Source: Candidatus Bathyarchaeota archaeon
GTDB lineage: Archaea > Thermoproteota > Bathyarchaeia > RBG-16-48-13 > JAGTRE01
Assembly (NCBI GenBank): GCA_018396415.1
Contig: JAGTRE010000006.1
Span: 17,036 to 81,035 of the forward strand
Reading direction: 5' to 3'
Length of the DNA: 64,000 bases
Shown: one piece after another, positions 43,024-51,254 of the stretch
How the letters are laid out: every line of letters starts with the position of its first letter
Position numbering within the stretch: position 1 is the first letter of the stretch
Notes under the pieces: model-generated
Database searches by the model: none
Told to the model about the DNA's origin: nothing
Seen by the model: only the letters and a program-made list of their open reading frames with translations
Translations under genes and position numbers: made by a program

Positions 43024-43089
43024 TTTAATTAGTGGGGATTTTATCTCCTAGAAAGCATGCATAAAAATGAGTGTTGAGGTGTTATTTAC

Positions 43090-43374
43090 TTGGAGCCCAA
43101 GAAGGTAAAGGTTGAGGTTTTCCTTCCGGCGGGTGCATGTGGCTGTACTTTCGCTCGCTTCATGGAGAAAGTTTGGGCAGTCCGAGTTAGAAATCGTGAC
43201 AAAATTGATTTTCAAGTAAAATATTCGGATTCGCCTGAAGCCGATATGTACCAAATTCTAGGCATGGCAGTTGTTGTGAATGGCAAGGTTAAACTTCCAC
43301 CCAATTTTGACGAGGATGAGCTGGAGAATGCTATACTACAGGAAATTAGGGAGGGAAAGCTTCCGGAGCGGTAA
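43090..43374 (+). CDS. Thioredoxin-like redox protein
   Basis: A 94-residue single-domain protein with a thioredoxin-like layout: strand VKVEVFLPAGACGCTFARFM with a CGC active site (residues 18-20), later MAVVVNGKVKLPPNFDEDEL with the usual position for a strand after cis-Pro, and a terminal helix. Start TTG with GAGGTG upstream. It resembles the C-terminal domain of the degenerate lipoate-ligase fusion at 24157-25230. First gene of the operon with three DsrE/TusBCD-like proteins and an Fe-S protein, suggesting thiol or persulfide transfer. Confidence 0.78.
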   Translation: MEPKKVKVEVFLPAGACGCTFARFMEKVWAVRVRNRDKIDFQVKYSDSPEADMYQILGMAVVVNGKVKLPPNFDEDELENAILQEIREGKLPER

Positions 43375-43379
43375 GGAAA

Positions 43380-43712
43380 ATGCGGTTAACCTTGATTTTA
43401 ACCAAGCCTCCCAGTTCGTCGATTCTGAATACCTGCATGAAATTAGCCTTACTTGCAATGTCAAACAATCATGAAATTGGACTATATCTAATCGGAGACG
43501 GAGTTTTTTGCGCCAAGGCGGGGCAAATAATGGCTGAGGATCTAGGTAGATTGATTTTACACGGCGGTGAAGTGTTTGTATGCAAAGAAGATTTAGAGGC
43601 CCGCGGTCTTGTTAAAAATGACTTAATCAAAGGCGCCACAATCTTATCAGACATTTTCGAATGTCTAGTCGATGATGTTATGGAGAAAAGTCAGAGAGTG
43701 ATTTGCTTCTAA
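43380..43712 (+). CDS. DsrE/TusB-like sulfur-relay family protein (DsrH type)
   Basis: A 110-residue DsrE-superfamily protein: LTLILTKPPSSSILNTCMKLALLA, YLIGDGVFCAKAG, GGEVFVCKEDLEARGL and a C-terminal SQRVICF. By size, GDGV motif and order next to TusD- and TusC-like genes it fits the DsrH/TusB position. Its Cys residues could carry persulfide. Overlapping layout: starts five bases after the thioredoxin-like stop. Confidence 0.75.
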   Translation: MRLTLILTKPPSSSILNTCMKLALLAMSNNHEIGLYLIGDGVFCAKAGQIMAEDLGRLILHGGEVFVCKEDLEARGLVKNDLIKGATILSDIFECLVDDVMEKSQRVICF

Positions 43713-43724
43713 TGGCGCGTAAAT

Positions 43725-44099
43725 ATGGTTAAGACATTAACAATTCTTTTATTAACTGGTCCATTTTCGGCGCAATACGTTGATTTCGCTTTCAAAATTA
43801 TTGAAAAAGCGTTAAACAGAGGCTATTACGTTAATCTCTTTCTTTACGGTGAGGGAGTTCATGTACCGAGGAAAGGTCAAGCGTCTATTCAGAAACGGCT
43901 CGCGGAACTGATTGATAAGGGACTTAAGGTTAAAGCTTGCGTAAGTTGCGCATTAGCCAGAGGGTATGTAAACGGAGACCCAAATAGCACTGAAGTCTAT
44001 AAGACCGACCAGTACGTCCATGGAGTCGCCATAACCAGCCTTTTTGATTTTTCTGATTGGATAAGGGAGAGTGACAGAGTGCTAAGTTTTGGTGATTAA
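43725..44099 (+). CDS. DsrE/TusD-like sulfurtransferase
   Basis: A 124-residue protein with the active-site Cys region of DsrE/TusD, KVKACVSCALARGY (near residue 65), and an N-terminal ILLLTGPFSAQYVDFAFKI strand-helix. In TusD and DsrE this Cys accepts persulfide sulfur from TusA. It lies between the TusB-like and TusC-like genes, matching a TusBCD/DsrEFH heterohexamer set. No tusA was seen in the window. Confidence 0.8.
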   Translation: MVKTLTILLLTGPFSAQYVDFAFKIIEKALNRGYYVNLFLYGEGVHVPRKGQASIQKRLAELIDKGLKVKACVSCALARGYVNGDPNSTEVYKTDQYVHGVAITSLFDFSDWIRESDRVLSFGD

Positions 44100-44100
44100 C

Positions 44101-44460
44101 GTGCCCAAGTCTATTATAGTGATGATATCGAAGGCGCCGTATGGGCATGAGACTGTTCATGGTGGGCTCTATACCGCCATCGCATGTTTAAATGAAGCCA
44201 CACGCGTTATTGTGGTTCTAATCAATGATGGGGTTTACTCAGCCTTAAAGGGTCAACTTCCTGAGAAAACCCTTGGTTATCCCAGTGTTGAAGACCTTCT
44301 CTATGCATTGTTTCCAGACGGCAAGGTCGTCGCAGATGCATCCTCGCTAATGGAGAGAAGTATTCAGAAGGAAGAGCTTGTGGAAACGGTTGAAGTTATT
44401 TCCGAGGACAGATTATTAAACATGATTTTAGAAGCTGGAGAAGTGATCCTGACTTATTAA
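44101..44460 (+). CDS. DsrF/TusC-like sulfur-relay protein
   Basis: A 119-residue DsrE-family protein (SIIVMISKAPYGHETVHGG, VIVVLINDGVYSAL) in the TusC/DsrF position. Start GTG 44101 is chosen because TGGTGATTAAC upstream supplies a ribosome site; a GTG at 44089 would lie inside the preceding gene. TusC lacks the catalytic Cys, and here only Cys-free hydrophobic core plus one Cys (ACLNEA) is seen. Third member of the likely sulfur-relay complex. Confidence 0.75.
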   Translation: MPKSIIVMISKAPYGHETVHGGLYTAIACLNEATRVIVVLINDGVYSALKGQLPEKTLGYPSVEDLLYALFPDGKVVADASSLMERSIQKEELVETVEVISEDRLLNMILEAGEVILTY

Positions 44461-44474
44461 GGAGGTAAAAACAC

Positions 44475-45098
44475 ATGGGGACAAATGTCGACTTTGCCTC
44501 TAAGGCCGAAGATAAAAAACCTGAGCGAAAAGCTTGGGTAAGTAACTTTGAAATTAAAGGAGTACTTCCTTGCTTTACTACACCGGGCTACATCAGAATA
44601 GTTGCCCAAGCAGATAATTCGCTAGACGACATAATTCCTATTCTTGCCTTAAAGTATCCACCTGGGAAAGTAGAATATCATGAGGAATTAAACGAGTTAA
44701 CACTTAAAATATACAATAGATTGATCAACTTCTTCCCCTCCGGCAAAATCACCATGACGAACACTAAGGATCTGGATGAGGCTCGAACAGTTCTTGAAGA
44801 GATGAAAAATATGATCAATGAGGCATACGATGACTTTCTTAAACATGGAAAACCTAAATCAGAGGATTTACAGGCAATAAAACGCCTTACTTGGATAAAT
44901 TTATACAAGTATCTACCCCGAACTAATTGCGGCATATGCGGGTATCAAACGTGTATGGCTTTCACGATGAATGTGTTACAAGGCAATGCCAAATTATCTC
45001 AATGTACACCTTTGGGGGATCAAAAATACTCCACAAACGTAGAGGAGATTAAACGAATCTTAGGACCATATCTTCTGCAATCTTTAGGTTGGAAATGA
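44475..45098 (+). CDS. Fe-S protein with MobB-like four-Cys domain
   Basis: A 207-residue protein with an N-terminal alpha/beta domain (GVLPCFTTPGYIRIV, PGKVEYHEELNELTLKIYNRL) and a C-terminal domain TNCGICGYQTCMAF...LSQC, C-x2-C-x4-C-x16-C, the same spacing as in the MobB fusion at 21907-22767. It ends the thioredoxin/TusBCD-like operon after a GGAGG site. Possible electron donor or metal/sulfur scaffold for the sulfur relay; family function unknown. Confidence 0.72.
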   Translation: MGTNVDFASKAEDKKPERKAWVSNFEIKGVLPCFTTPGYIRIVAQADNSLDDIIPILALKYPPGKVEYHEELNELTLKIYNRLINFFPSGKITMTNTKDLDEARTVLEEMKNMINEAYDDFLKHGKPKSEDLQAIKRLTWINLYKYLPRTNCGICGYQTCMAFTMNVLQGNAKLSQCTPLGDQKYSTNVEEIKRILGPYLLQSLGWK

Positions 45099-45467
45099 TT
45101 TTTCCGTCACAAAAGTGGCGGTACAGATTGACGATTAATTTAGGTGATATAGTTTTATAAAGCTAGCAAGAAATCAATCCTTCAATTCTTAGGCGAGATG
45201 TCTACCGCGCAGACACAATGTTGATCCAATATTGGCTTAAGATACGATTTGTGGCATCAAAGATGGAATTAATATTCCAGTAAAGCCGCATGAATCCATC
45301 ACGTAAGATTTGTCTTGTAGAGAGTGAAGATAATCTGCGTAGGCAATAAGTAGCTTGTCAATATAGCAGTTAACAGAGTTTCAAGAGAAAAACCTCGGCT
45401 CGTTTTTCGTTGAAAAGTTACGATATACATTTAAATCTGTTAATACAAATTTCTTAGTGATAGTGAC
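45099..45467. other. Intergenic region upstream of arsR
   Basis: About 370 bases without a supported gene. The right end holds ATTTAAAT (45429-45436), about 35 bases before the arsR ATG, which implies a very short leader and no ribosome site. Nothing else was recognised. Confidence 0.45.
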
Positions 45468-45869
45468 ATGGGCATGCGAGTTTCTATTGCGACAAAACGG
45501 CTAGAGCGCCTAGTTGCATCTGGGATATGCCCTGCCGAAGACACTCCGAAATATGCGATGCAGCTGAAGGAGCTTACTGAGAAAACTGTGGACGAACGAA
45601 CAGCTGAACGAGAAAGCGAGTTATTCAAAGCCTTAGCGGATCCAACTCGCGGGAAAATTCTTGCTCTCTTGGGCGTTCGGAAAATGTGCGTTTGTGAGAT
45701 AATGGTGGCACTAGACCTAACTCAGCCTACCGCGTCCCATCATCTCGGTATTCTCGAACGCGTGGGTCTTATAAAAGACGAGAGAGTGGGAAAATGGATC
45801 TTCTACAGTATTGCAAACCCAGAACTTACAAAACTCATACAAAAAATTAAGTCCCTTATTGTTACCTAA
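45468..45869 (+). CDS. arsR: ArsR-family arsenic-responsive repressor
   Basis: A 133-residue ArsR protein. The helix-turn-helix (FKALADPTRGKILALLG, LTQPTASHHLGILERVGL) contains KMCVCEIMV, the ELCVCDL-like motif whose two Cys bind As(III) to release DNA. The N-terminal 35-residue extension (CPAEDTPKYAMQLKE) adds a further Cys. It precedes an ACR3 remnant and arsC, the classic ars order. It is the likely regulator of island promoters, possibly alongside the ferredoxin-ArsR protein. Confidence 0.9.
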   Translation: MGMRVSIATKRLERLVASGICPAEDTPKYAMQLKELTEKTVDERTAERESELFKALADPTRGKILALLGVRKMCVCEIMVALDLTQPTASHHLGILERVGLIKDERVGKWIFYSIANPELTKLIQKIKSLIVT

Positions 45870-45892
45870 ACTCTAGGTGATAAGTCCCATAT

Positions 45893-46003
45893 ATGGAGGT
45901 TCCAGTGTTAATTAGCCTAGTTGACGTTTTACCTTGGGCTAAGAAGTGGCTGTTCACCGAGGAAGAGATTCCAAACCGAGTTGCAAAGAACGCTCCTAGT
46001 TAG
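45893..46003 (+). pseudogene. C-terminal remnant of an ACR3 gene
   Basis: A 36-codon frame starting MEVPVLISLVDVLPWAKKW matches the end of ACR3 permeases (compare [19 protein letters not shown] in the intact copy at 38254-39294), then FTEEEIPNRV. An in-frame stop lies four codons upstream, so only the last membrane segment survives. It lies between arsR and arsC, where acr3 normally sits, so a deletion has probably removed the rest. Confidence 0.65.
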
Positions 46004-46276
46004 AAAAATCCGAACAGTTTCAATAGTTTAAGCGTGTGCGGAGTTTCATTGTATTAGGTGTCACCAAGATGTGTACCATATTGCCTTGCAAGATAACTCC
46101 AAACTAAGCCCATAGCCGTACGCGATGCAACTCCGGACCCGAGGCGTTTTCTACGTTTGTTTGTCGATGCACAATTAAAGTCTCAAGTTATTTATTAGAA
46201 TGAGTTTTTCTTGGTCACGATCTAACAGATTTTATAGGCTAATGCGAAGAAAACCTATTTCATACGGTAGATTAAA

Positions 46277-46711
46277 TTGAGCCCAAAAGTATTGTTCGTT
46301 TGCGTTGAGAATGCCTGCAGAAGTCAAATGGCAGAAGGCCTATTCAATAAGCTCGCTCCAAAAGGTTGGAGAGCCTTAAGCGCCGGAACAATGCCTGCAA
46401 CTCAGGTAAACCCGAACGCGATTAAAGTCATGAAAGAGATCGGTATAGACATTAGCAGAAGGAAACCTAAACTACTTCAATATAAGATGATTCAAGCGGC
46501 AGATCAGGTCATCACGATGGGTTGCCTAGTTAAGGATGTTTGCCCCGCGGTCTTTGTAGACAAAGTTGAAGATTGGAACATAGAGGATCCAGCTGGAAAA
46601 CCTATCGAAAAATTTAGAGAGGTTAGGGATGAAATCAGAAAGAAAGTTGAAGAACTAATTCAACGGATTAAGCAATCTGATGAAAATGAGGTTAAATCTG
46701 ACCAATGTTAA
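46277..46711 (+). CDS. arsC: Arsenate reductase (low-molecular-weight phosphatase type)
   Basis: A 144-residue LMW-PTPase-fold ArsC: P-loop FVCVENACRSQMAEG (CX5R, Cys near residue 8), SAGTMPATQVNPNAIKVMKEIG, the redox Cys in TMGCLVKDVCPAV (near residues 84-90), and DWNIEDPAGKP. It reduces arsenate to arsenite using thiol exchange among the three Cys, as in thioredoxin-linked ArsC. Start TTG 46277; the 270 bases upstream hold the ACR3 remnant's 3' flank and no gene. Confidence 0.93.
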   Translation: MSPKVLFVCVENACRSQMAEGLFNKLAPKGWRALSAGTMPATQVNPNAIKVMKEIGIDISRRKPKLLQYKMIQAADQVITMGCLVKDVCPAVFVDKVEDWNIEDPAGKPIEKFREVRDEIRKKVEELIQRIKQSDENEVKSDQC

Positions 46712-46779
46712 GCTCGTCAGCGAGATAGAGTTCAGTTTCGTTCCATAGAAGTTGCTTTTAGGCTGCCACCAAGACGGCG

Positions 46780-46855
46780 TTTTATATATTGTTGAAACAG
46801 AATATACAGCGCCGCCATAGCGCGGTTAAGGGGCCGAAGCGCCACGTGGGGCTCC
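46780..46855 (+). other. TATA box followed by a GC-rich island
   Basis: TTTATATATT (46780-46789) is followed about 20 bases on by a GC-rich stretch, roughly 46809-46854, that includes GCGC-N7-GCGC and GGGGCC...GGGGCTCC blocks. In an otherwise AT-rich archaeal intergenic region this pattern suggests a small RNA or structured 5' leader for the gene at 46922. No complete tRNA or known RNA family was recognised. Confidence 0.35.
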
Positions 46856-46921
46856 TTAAAGAAGAGATCATTCTTCAGCTAAGTTTTTATTTGCGACCTC
46901 AATCAAACAATTAGCGAGAAA

Positions 46922-47158
46922 ATGAGCGTTCTTCCCGCACCCTTGAAGGATAAAATAAAGGGAATCGAGCAATATTGTCCTGTAAAGGAGTTAACAGTAT
47001 TTATAACCGGATTTTGTTTCCCTAGAGAACTCGAGGGAACTCAGCAAATCCATGGATTTAATTGTTCTGAAAGTTTAAGTTGCGCCGAGTTTGGAAGAGC
47101 TTGGTGTCTAATTAATAAAAGAATTAAAGACTTGGAGTTTGAGCTACCGCGAGAATAG
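46922..47158 (+). CDS. Small Cys-containing protein
   Basis: A 78-residue protein with five Cys (EQYCPVKE, TGFCFPRE, FNCSESLSCAE, AWCLIN), spaced as if for one metal site or two disulfides. I do not recognise the family. It follows arsC and lies downstream of a possible structured leader. Likely metal- or metalloid-linked by context only. Confidence 0.55.
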   Translation: MSVLPAPLKDKIKGIEQYCPVKELTVFITGFCFPRELEGTQQIHGFNCSESLSCAEFGRAWCLINKRIKDLEFELPRE

Positions 47159-47357
47159 AAATTAACTTAGAAACTTGAATTGTATGGGTACTTGTTTTCT
47201 CGGCTAAATTAGTCGGAAAGAGCCAAAGTTTGCAGAGTAATAGCTCAGGTTAAATCTATGACTTATGATGTTTCATCGGCTTAACTATAAACGTAATCAA
47301 ACTCATATCAATAAATTTAAATATGTTCAACTGCGTCATTATCTACAAGGTGATACT

Positions 47358-47624
47358 ATGTCAAATAAACAATTAATAGTCGAAGTAATCGGCGTAGATC
47401 CTCCCTGTCCAAGATGCAAGGCAACGTACGAAGTTGTTCAAAGAGTTATATCGAGGCTGGATATCAGGGCCGAAGTGATTAAGCGGAACATCATGTCGGA
47501 TGAAGTCATTGATAAATATGGAATATTGATCTCACCTGCCGTAGCAGTTAACGGACTTATTAAGATCAAGGGCAAGGTTCCATCGGAGAAAGAGGTTGAG
47601 GACGCGGTAAAAGCTTCTCTTTGA
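47358..47624 (+). CDS. Thioredoxin-like protein (redox-active disulfide type)
   Basis: An 88-residue thioredoxin fold with CPRC active site (GVDPPCPRCKATYEVV) and LISPAVAVNGLIKIKG carrying the cis-Pro and following strand, typical of redox-active disulfide protein 2 family members found next to ArsP permeases. ATG 47358 follows AAGGTGATA; the longer frame from 47265 lacks a ribosome site. TTTAAATA at 47316-47323 within CATAT-N12-ATATG is its promoter. Confidence 0.82.
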   Translation: MSNKQLIVEVIGVDPPCPRCKATYEVVQRVISRLDIRAEVIKRNIMSDEVIDKYGILISPAVAVNGLIKIKGKVPSEKEVEDAVKASL

Positions 47625-47652
47625 AAAATTGTAACGAGGTTTTCATGGCGAA

Positions 47653-48792
47653 ATGGCTGGTCGAAAAGTAACCTATGGAATAATTATTCTTATTCTGGCA
47701 GTGGTGTCAATTTTTGATATTTTATACTATGGCGGTAAATTGACCAACGCAGGGGTAGTTGCTTTAGCTGATTATATTTCTGCACATGTGGCTACATGCT
47801 TAATTCCAGCGTTCTTCATATCAGGCGCCATAGCCGCGTTGATTTCGAAAGAGTCTGTTTTGAGATATTTTGGGGCAGACACAAAGAAAGTTTTGGCGTA
47901 TTCTGTAGCAGCGGTTTCAGGGGCAATCCTAGCGGTTTGCTCATGCACTATTCTGCCATTATTTACTGGGATAAGAAAAAAGGGAGCTGGGCTCGGACCA
48001 GCTATCACGTTTCTTTTTTCTGGACCAGCCATTAATGTACTCGCTATTTTCTACTCGGCGCAACTACTCGGTTGGGACTTAGGTTTGGCCAGAGCAATCA
48101 TGTCGGTTGCTATGTCCATATGGATAGGCCTTATTATGGCTTTTTTATTCAAAAAAAGCGAGGGAATGGAGGTTTCAAGGCGCACCACGGTAAAGCCAAC
48201 TCAGAAAGCAAACCCAGAAAGCAGATTATCTCTGAGATCGATTAGAAATCCACTTTTTCTAATTCTTTTGGTTCTTATTTTAATAATTGGAACAGCTCAG
48301 TTTCTTTCATTTTTAACTAAAATCATCGGAATTCTTGTTCTTATAGTGGGCGTTTTATTGTCGCTGAAGTTGTGGTTCACTCGTTCAGAAATAGTAGTTT
48401 GGCTTCGGGAGACTTTGAACATAACAGAGCTCATATTTCCGATACTTCTAGTCGGAGTTTATGTAGCTGGCTGGTTAACCGTGCTTGTCCCACAGCAGAC
48501 TGTAAGTCAATACCTTGGTGGTAACTCCTTCTCCGCCAATCTTACAGCCTCTTTGATTGGAGCGATTATGTATTTTGCCACTCTTACGGAAGTGCCTATT
48601 GTCAAGTCATTGATGATTCTTGGCATGGGTAAGGGTCCGGCGCTTGCCCTTCTACTAGCTGGGCCTTCTCTTAGCTTGCCAACCATGATAGTCATAGCTA
48701 GGATCTTAGGTCTTAAGAAAACCGCTTGCTATGTAACCTTGGTGGTTCTCATAGCCACTTCAGCCGGACTTCTATTTGGGCTAATTCAATAA
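47653..48792 (+). CDS. ArsP/SO_0444-type permease
   Basis: A 379-residue membrane protein of the DUF318/ArsP_1 permease family: two related halves with motif GAILAVCSCTILPLFTGI near 95 and ATLTEVPIVKSLMILGMG near 315, GPAITFLFSGPAINV and LLAGPSLSLPTMIV. ArsP proteins export organoarsenicals, while related proteins export divalent metals. Pairing with a thioredoxin-like gene 29 bases upstream is a common arrangement. ATG 47653 behind GAGGT. Confidence 0.9.
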   Translation: MAGRKVTYGIIILILAVVSIFDILYYGGKLTNAGVVALADYISAHVATCLIPAFFISGAIAALISKESVLRYFGADTKKVLAYSVAAVSGAILAVCSCTILPLFTGIRKKGAGLGPAITFLFSGPAINVLAIFYSAQLLGWDLGLARAIMSVAMSIWIGLIMAFLFKKSEGMEVSRRTTVKPTQKANPESRLSLRSIRNPLFLILLVLILIIGTAQFLSFLTKIIGILVLIVGVLLSLKLWFTRSEIVVWLRETLNITELIFPILLVGVYVAGWLTVLVPQQTVSQYLGGNSFSANLTASLIGAIMYFATLTEVPIVKSLMILGMGKGPALALLLAGPSLSLPTMIVIARILGLKKTACYVTLVVLIATSAGLLFGLIQ

Positions 48793-48936
48793 TAGAAGAG
48801 AGCATGAATCATTCTCACGGGAAATAGAAAATTATGTTTTGGATTTGTTGACGCTTTTAATGTATTTGAGTTTAGGAGGAGAGAAATAAAGCATAATCCA
48901 AAATTGCATAGTTTCCAAAGGCTATGTGAAGTAGAA

Positions 48937-50400
48937 ATGTCAGAGAATTTATGGAACCAAAAATATCTTAACGCCCTCAAACATGGTGAAAACGCCATTA
49001 AAAGAACTAAAGGTGTAATCACCGCATTCAATACCAATATAGATGCTATTCATTTTGTGAGGAGCAGTGAAGTTAGAAACATTTTAAGGGCGAATTCGGG
49101 CTTACAAGAAAAGGTCTTGAGAAAATTCGCTGCTTTTCCCTCTGAAATAGAGAATCCAGCGGACTTTATGGCTAGCCTTCTGTACGCAATGAGGCTTGGT
49201 TGTGGGATGGAATTTACCATTCGCCGAAGGGAAATATTCGAGTGGATACGTTCAACCTTTAAAATTAATGAAATTCGCATGGGCGGTCAGGCTGGTATTA
49301 TGGCAAACGTCCTAGCCAATCTTGGTGTAAAGAACGTATATCCGCATGTTAGCCAACTTTCTTTAATGCAGGCAGGACTTTTCGTAAAGAATGATAGTAT
49401 TAAGGTTCCTACTTTTAAGGGAGGGAAAGTAATCCTAGAAAATCCTAGTCAGGTTTTCCGGGAAAAAGATGAATCGCTGATTCACTGGGTTTTCGAATTT
49501 AGCAAAGGAACGAAGGTTAAAATTAACTCAACCACAATTGTCTTCCCAAGTTCCAATAGGTTAATCGCCACTTGGGATGAATTCAATTCTAGACTATTTA
49601 TTGATCCAGCTTTTTCAGAGGGAACTAAGCGTATTATAAATAATGTTGATAAGGTGATGATTTCTGGCTATCAACTTTTGAGGCACAATTATGCCGATGG
49701 AACTACGTATCGCGATCACGTGGATAATTCCGTTAAGCTTATCTCAAGTTGGAAAAAGTTGAATCCAAAATTGAAAATTCATTTTGAGCAAGCATTTCTT
49801 CGGGACCCTGAAATCATCCGCTACGTTTTCGATGAGGTTCTCCCTTATGTCGATGGCTTTGGAATGAACGAAGACGAGCTTTGTTTAATTCTTGAGAGTT
49901 ATGGATTTAACGATTTGGCAAAAGAAATTAAAAAATCAAGATTTGCGGTTTCTTGTTTATATGATGGTATGGAAAAACTTTTTAATCTGATTGAGGTCTC
50001 GCGGATCGATCTTCATACTCGTGATTTTGCGATTAGTTTCTTAAAACCCAACTATGGAATTACGCCGAAAACAGAGCAGAATGCTCTATTGTTTGGAGCT
50101 TTATGCGCTGCAACTAGGGCGTTAACTGGGGAGTTCGGAAATTTAGATGCGATAACTAACGCGTTAGCATCTCCGCGTTTACATCTCAGCGAGTTGGGAT
50201 TAAAAGAACATAAACGTCTCTCAAGAAAAATTAAAACTCTAGGGTTATCAACTGAACGAGAATTTCTTAGGTCAGGGATCGCTAGCGCTGACAATTATTG
50301 GATTGTTTACATTGTTACTAAAATTACTGATAATCCAGTTAGTACTGTTGGACTAGGAGATTGTATTACTGCCGGATTAATTGTTGGAGAAATCGAGTAA
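48937..50400 (+). CDS. ADP-dependent sugar kinase (glucokinase/phosphofructokinase family)
   Basis: A 487-residue ADP-dependent kinase of the archaeal modified glycolysis, from ATG 48937. Landmarks are TAFNTNIDAIHFV near residue 30, MGGQAGIMANVLANLG near 117 and the catalytic STVGLGDCITAGLIVGE at the C-terminus (Asp of GLGD). Whether the acceptor is glucose or fructose 6-phosphate cannot be told from motifs. A TTG at 48904 would add 11 residues. Upstream is a convergent-free gap after the permease. Confidence 0.9.
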   Translation: MSENLWNQKYLNALKHGENAIKRTKGVITAFNTNIDAIHFVRSSEVRNILRANSGLQEKVLRKFAAFPSEIENPADFMASLLYAMRLGCGMEFTIRRREIFEWIRSTFKINEIRMGGQAGIMANVLANLGVKNVYPHVSQLSLMQAGLFVKNDSIKVPTFKGGKVILENPSQVFREKDESLIHWVFEFSKGTKVKINSTTIVFPSSNRLIATWDEFNSRLFIDPAFSEGTKRIINNVDKVMISGYQLLRHNYADGTTYRDHVDNSVKLISSWKKLNPKLKIHFEQAFLRDPEIIRYVFDEVLPYVDGFGMNEDELCLILESYGFNDLAKEIKKSRFAVSCLYDGMEKLFNLIEVSRIDLHTRDFAISFLKPNYGITPKTEQNALLFGALCAATRALTGEFGNLDAITNALASPRLHLSELGLKEHKRLSRKIKTLGLSTEREFLRSGIASADNYWIVYIVTKITDNPVSTVGLGDCITAGLIVGEIE

Positions 50401-50407
50401 AGGGAAA

Positions 50408-51136
50408 CTACTTGGAGATCATTGATTGATATAGCTCTTTTAGAGCCGCAATCAAGTCATTTGTTGTTTTCATGTTTGAGAGAACTAATGGAATTTGCTC
50501 GATCTCTGCTAACTTGACGCCTAATGAATCAACTTCCTTTGGGCCATGGAGAACAATCATTCTAGGTTTTAATGGTGTAACCCTGACTGCAACCATTGGC
50601 GAGCGTCCTCGTGTCACATTGGTAAAGATCAAAACTCTTTCAGTTGTAGTTCCGAAGATTTGCATAAAATCCATCCCGGATAATGTAACAATCGCTTTTG
50701 GACTATCTAAAACCGTGTATCCGTATATATTCCGGTTAAGTAGGTGTGGACAAGCAAGTATGGTGCCTTGAATGGTATCACAGATTTTCTGAGCTGAAAC
50801 CGGAACTGGAAATTCGCGGACATCCAAGATAGCTTCCGTTGGTATTCCCGCAATTCGAGAGAGTTCGTGAAGAAGATGCCCCCCTACCGCTTCATCAATG
50901 GAAATTAACGTCTCAACAAATCTTCTTACAAACTGAGTTCCAGGAGATTTTCTTCTCCCGCTTTCGTAATCACTAATCACCGATGGGGAGATCCCCATTT
51001 CTTCAGCAAGCTTCACCTGTGATACATTAAATAATTCCCGCCATTTCCGCATGGTAACTCCTGGATTTCGGGACAGAATTATTTCCCCCGCAATTTTACT
51101 GGATAATGCTTCCTTCACGGTTGTCGGAATAGACAA
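50408..51136 (-). CDS. XRE-type archaeal transcriptional regulator (COG1709-like)
   Basis: A 242-residue protein with an HTH_3 domain near residues 30-62 (MRKWRELFNVSQVKLAEEMG, SPSVISDYESGRRKSPG) followed by a long C-terminal domain (KAIVTLSGMDFMQIFGTT, TERVLIFTNVTRGRSPMVAV) seen in conserved archaeal regulators. It is convergent with the sugar kinase gene, eight bases apart. Regulon unknown; the C-terminal part may bind a metabolite. Confidence 0.85.
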   Translation of the reverse strand: MSIPTTVKEALSSKIAGEIILSRNPGVTMRKWRELFNVSQVKLAEEMGISPSVISDYESGRRKSPGTQFVRRFVETLISIDEAVGGHLLHELSRIAGIPTEAILDVREFPVPVSAQKICDTIQGTILACPHLLNRNIYGYTVLDSPKAIVTLSGMDFMQIFGTTTERVLIFTNVTRGRSPMVAVRVTPLKPRMIVLHGPKEVDSLGVKLAEIEQIPLVLSNMKTTNDLIAALKELYQSMISK

Positions 51137-51254
51137 GAAATGTTGAGCCTCCTTTAATTGGCGAATTTAATTAAGCATATATTGCCTAATAGGGTCATAA
51201 AGTTTAATCCAAAATGTTTGCTTCTATAAATTGAGTCGTGGAGGGCTTCATTTC

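Noticed and set aside
43380..44460. Dissimilatory sulfite reductase (dsr) or sHdr operon
   Set aside because: Only DsrE-family proteins are present; no dsrAB, dsrC, hdr-like or tusA gene is found nearby.
46809..46854. tRNA-like beginning (GCCGCCATAGCGCGGTTAAGG)
   Set aside because: The D-arm does not close properly, and no anticodon or T-arm with TTCGA could be placed downstream. Kept only as a GC-rich island.
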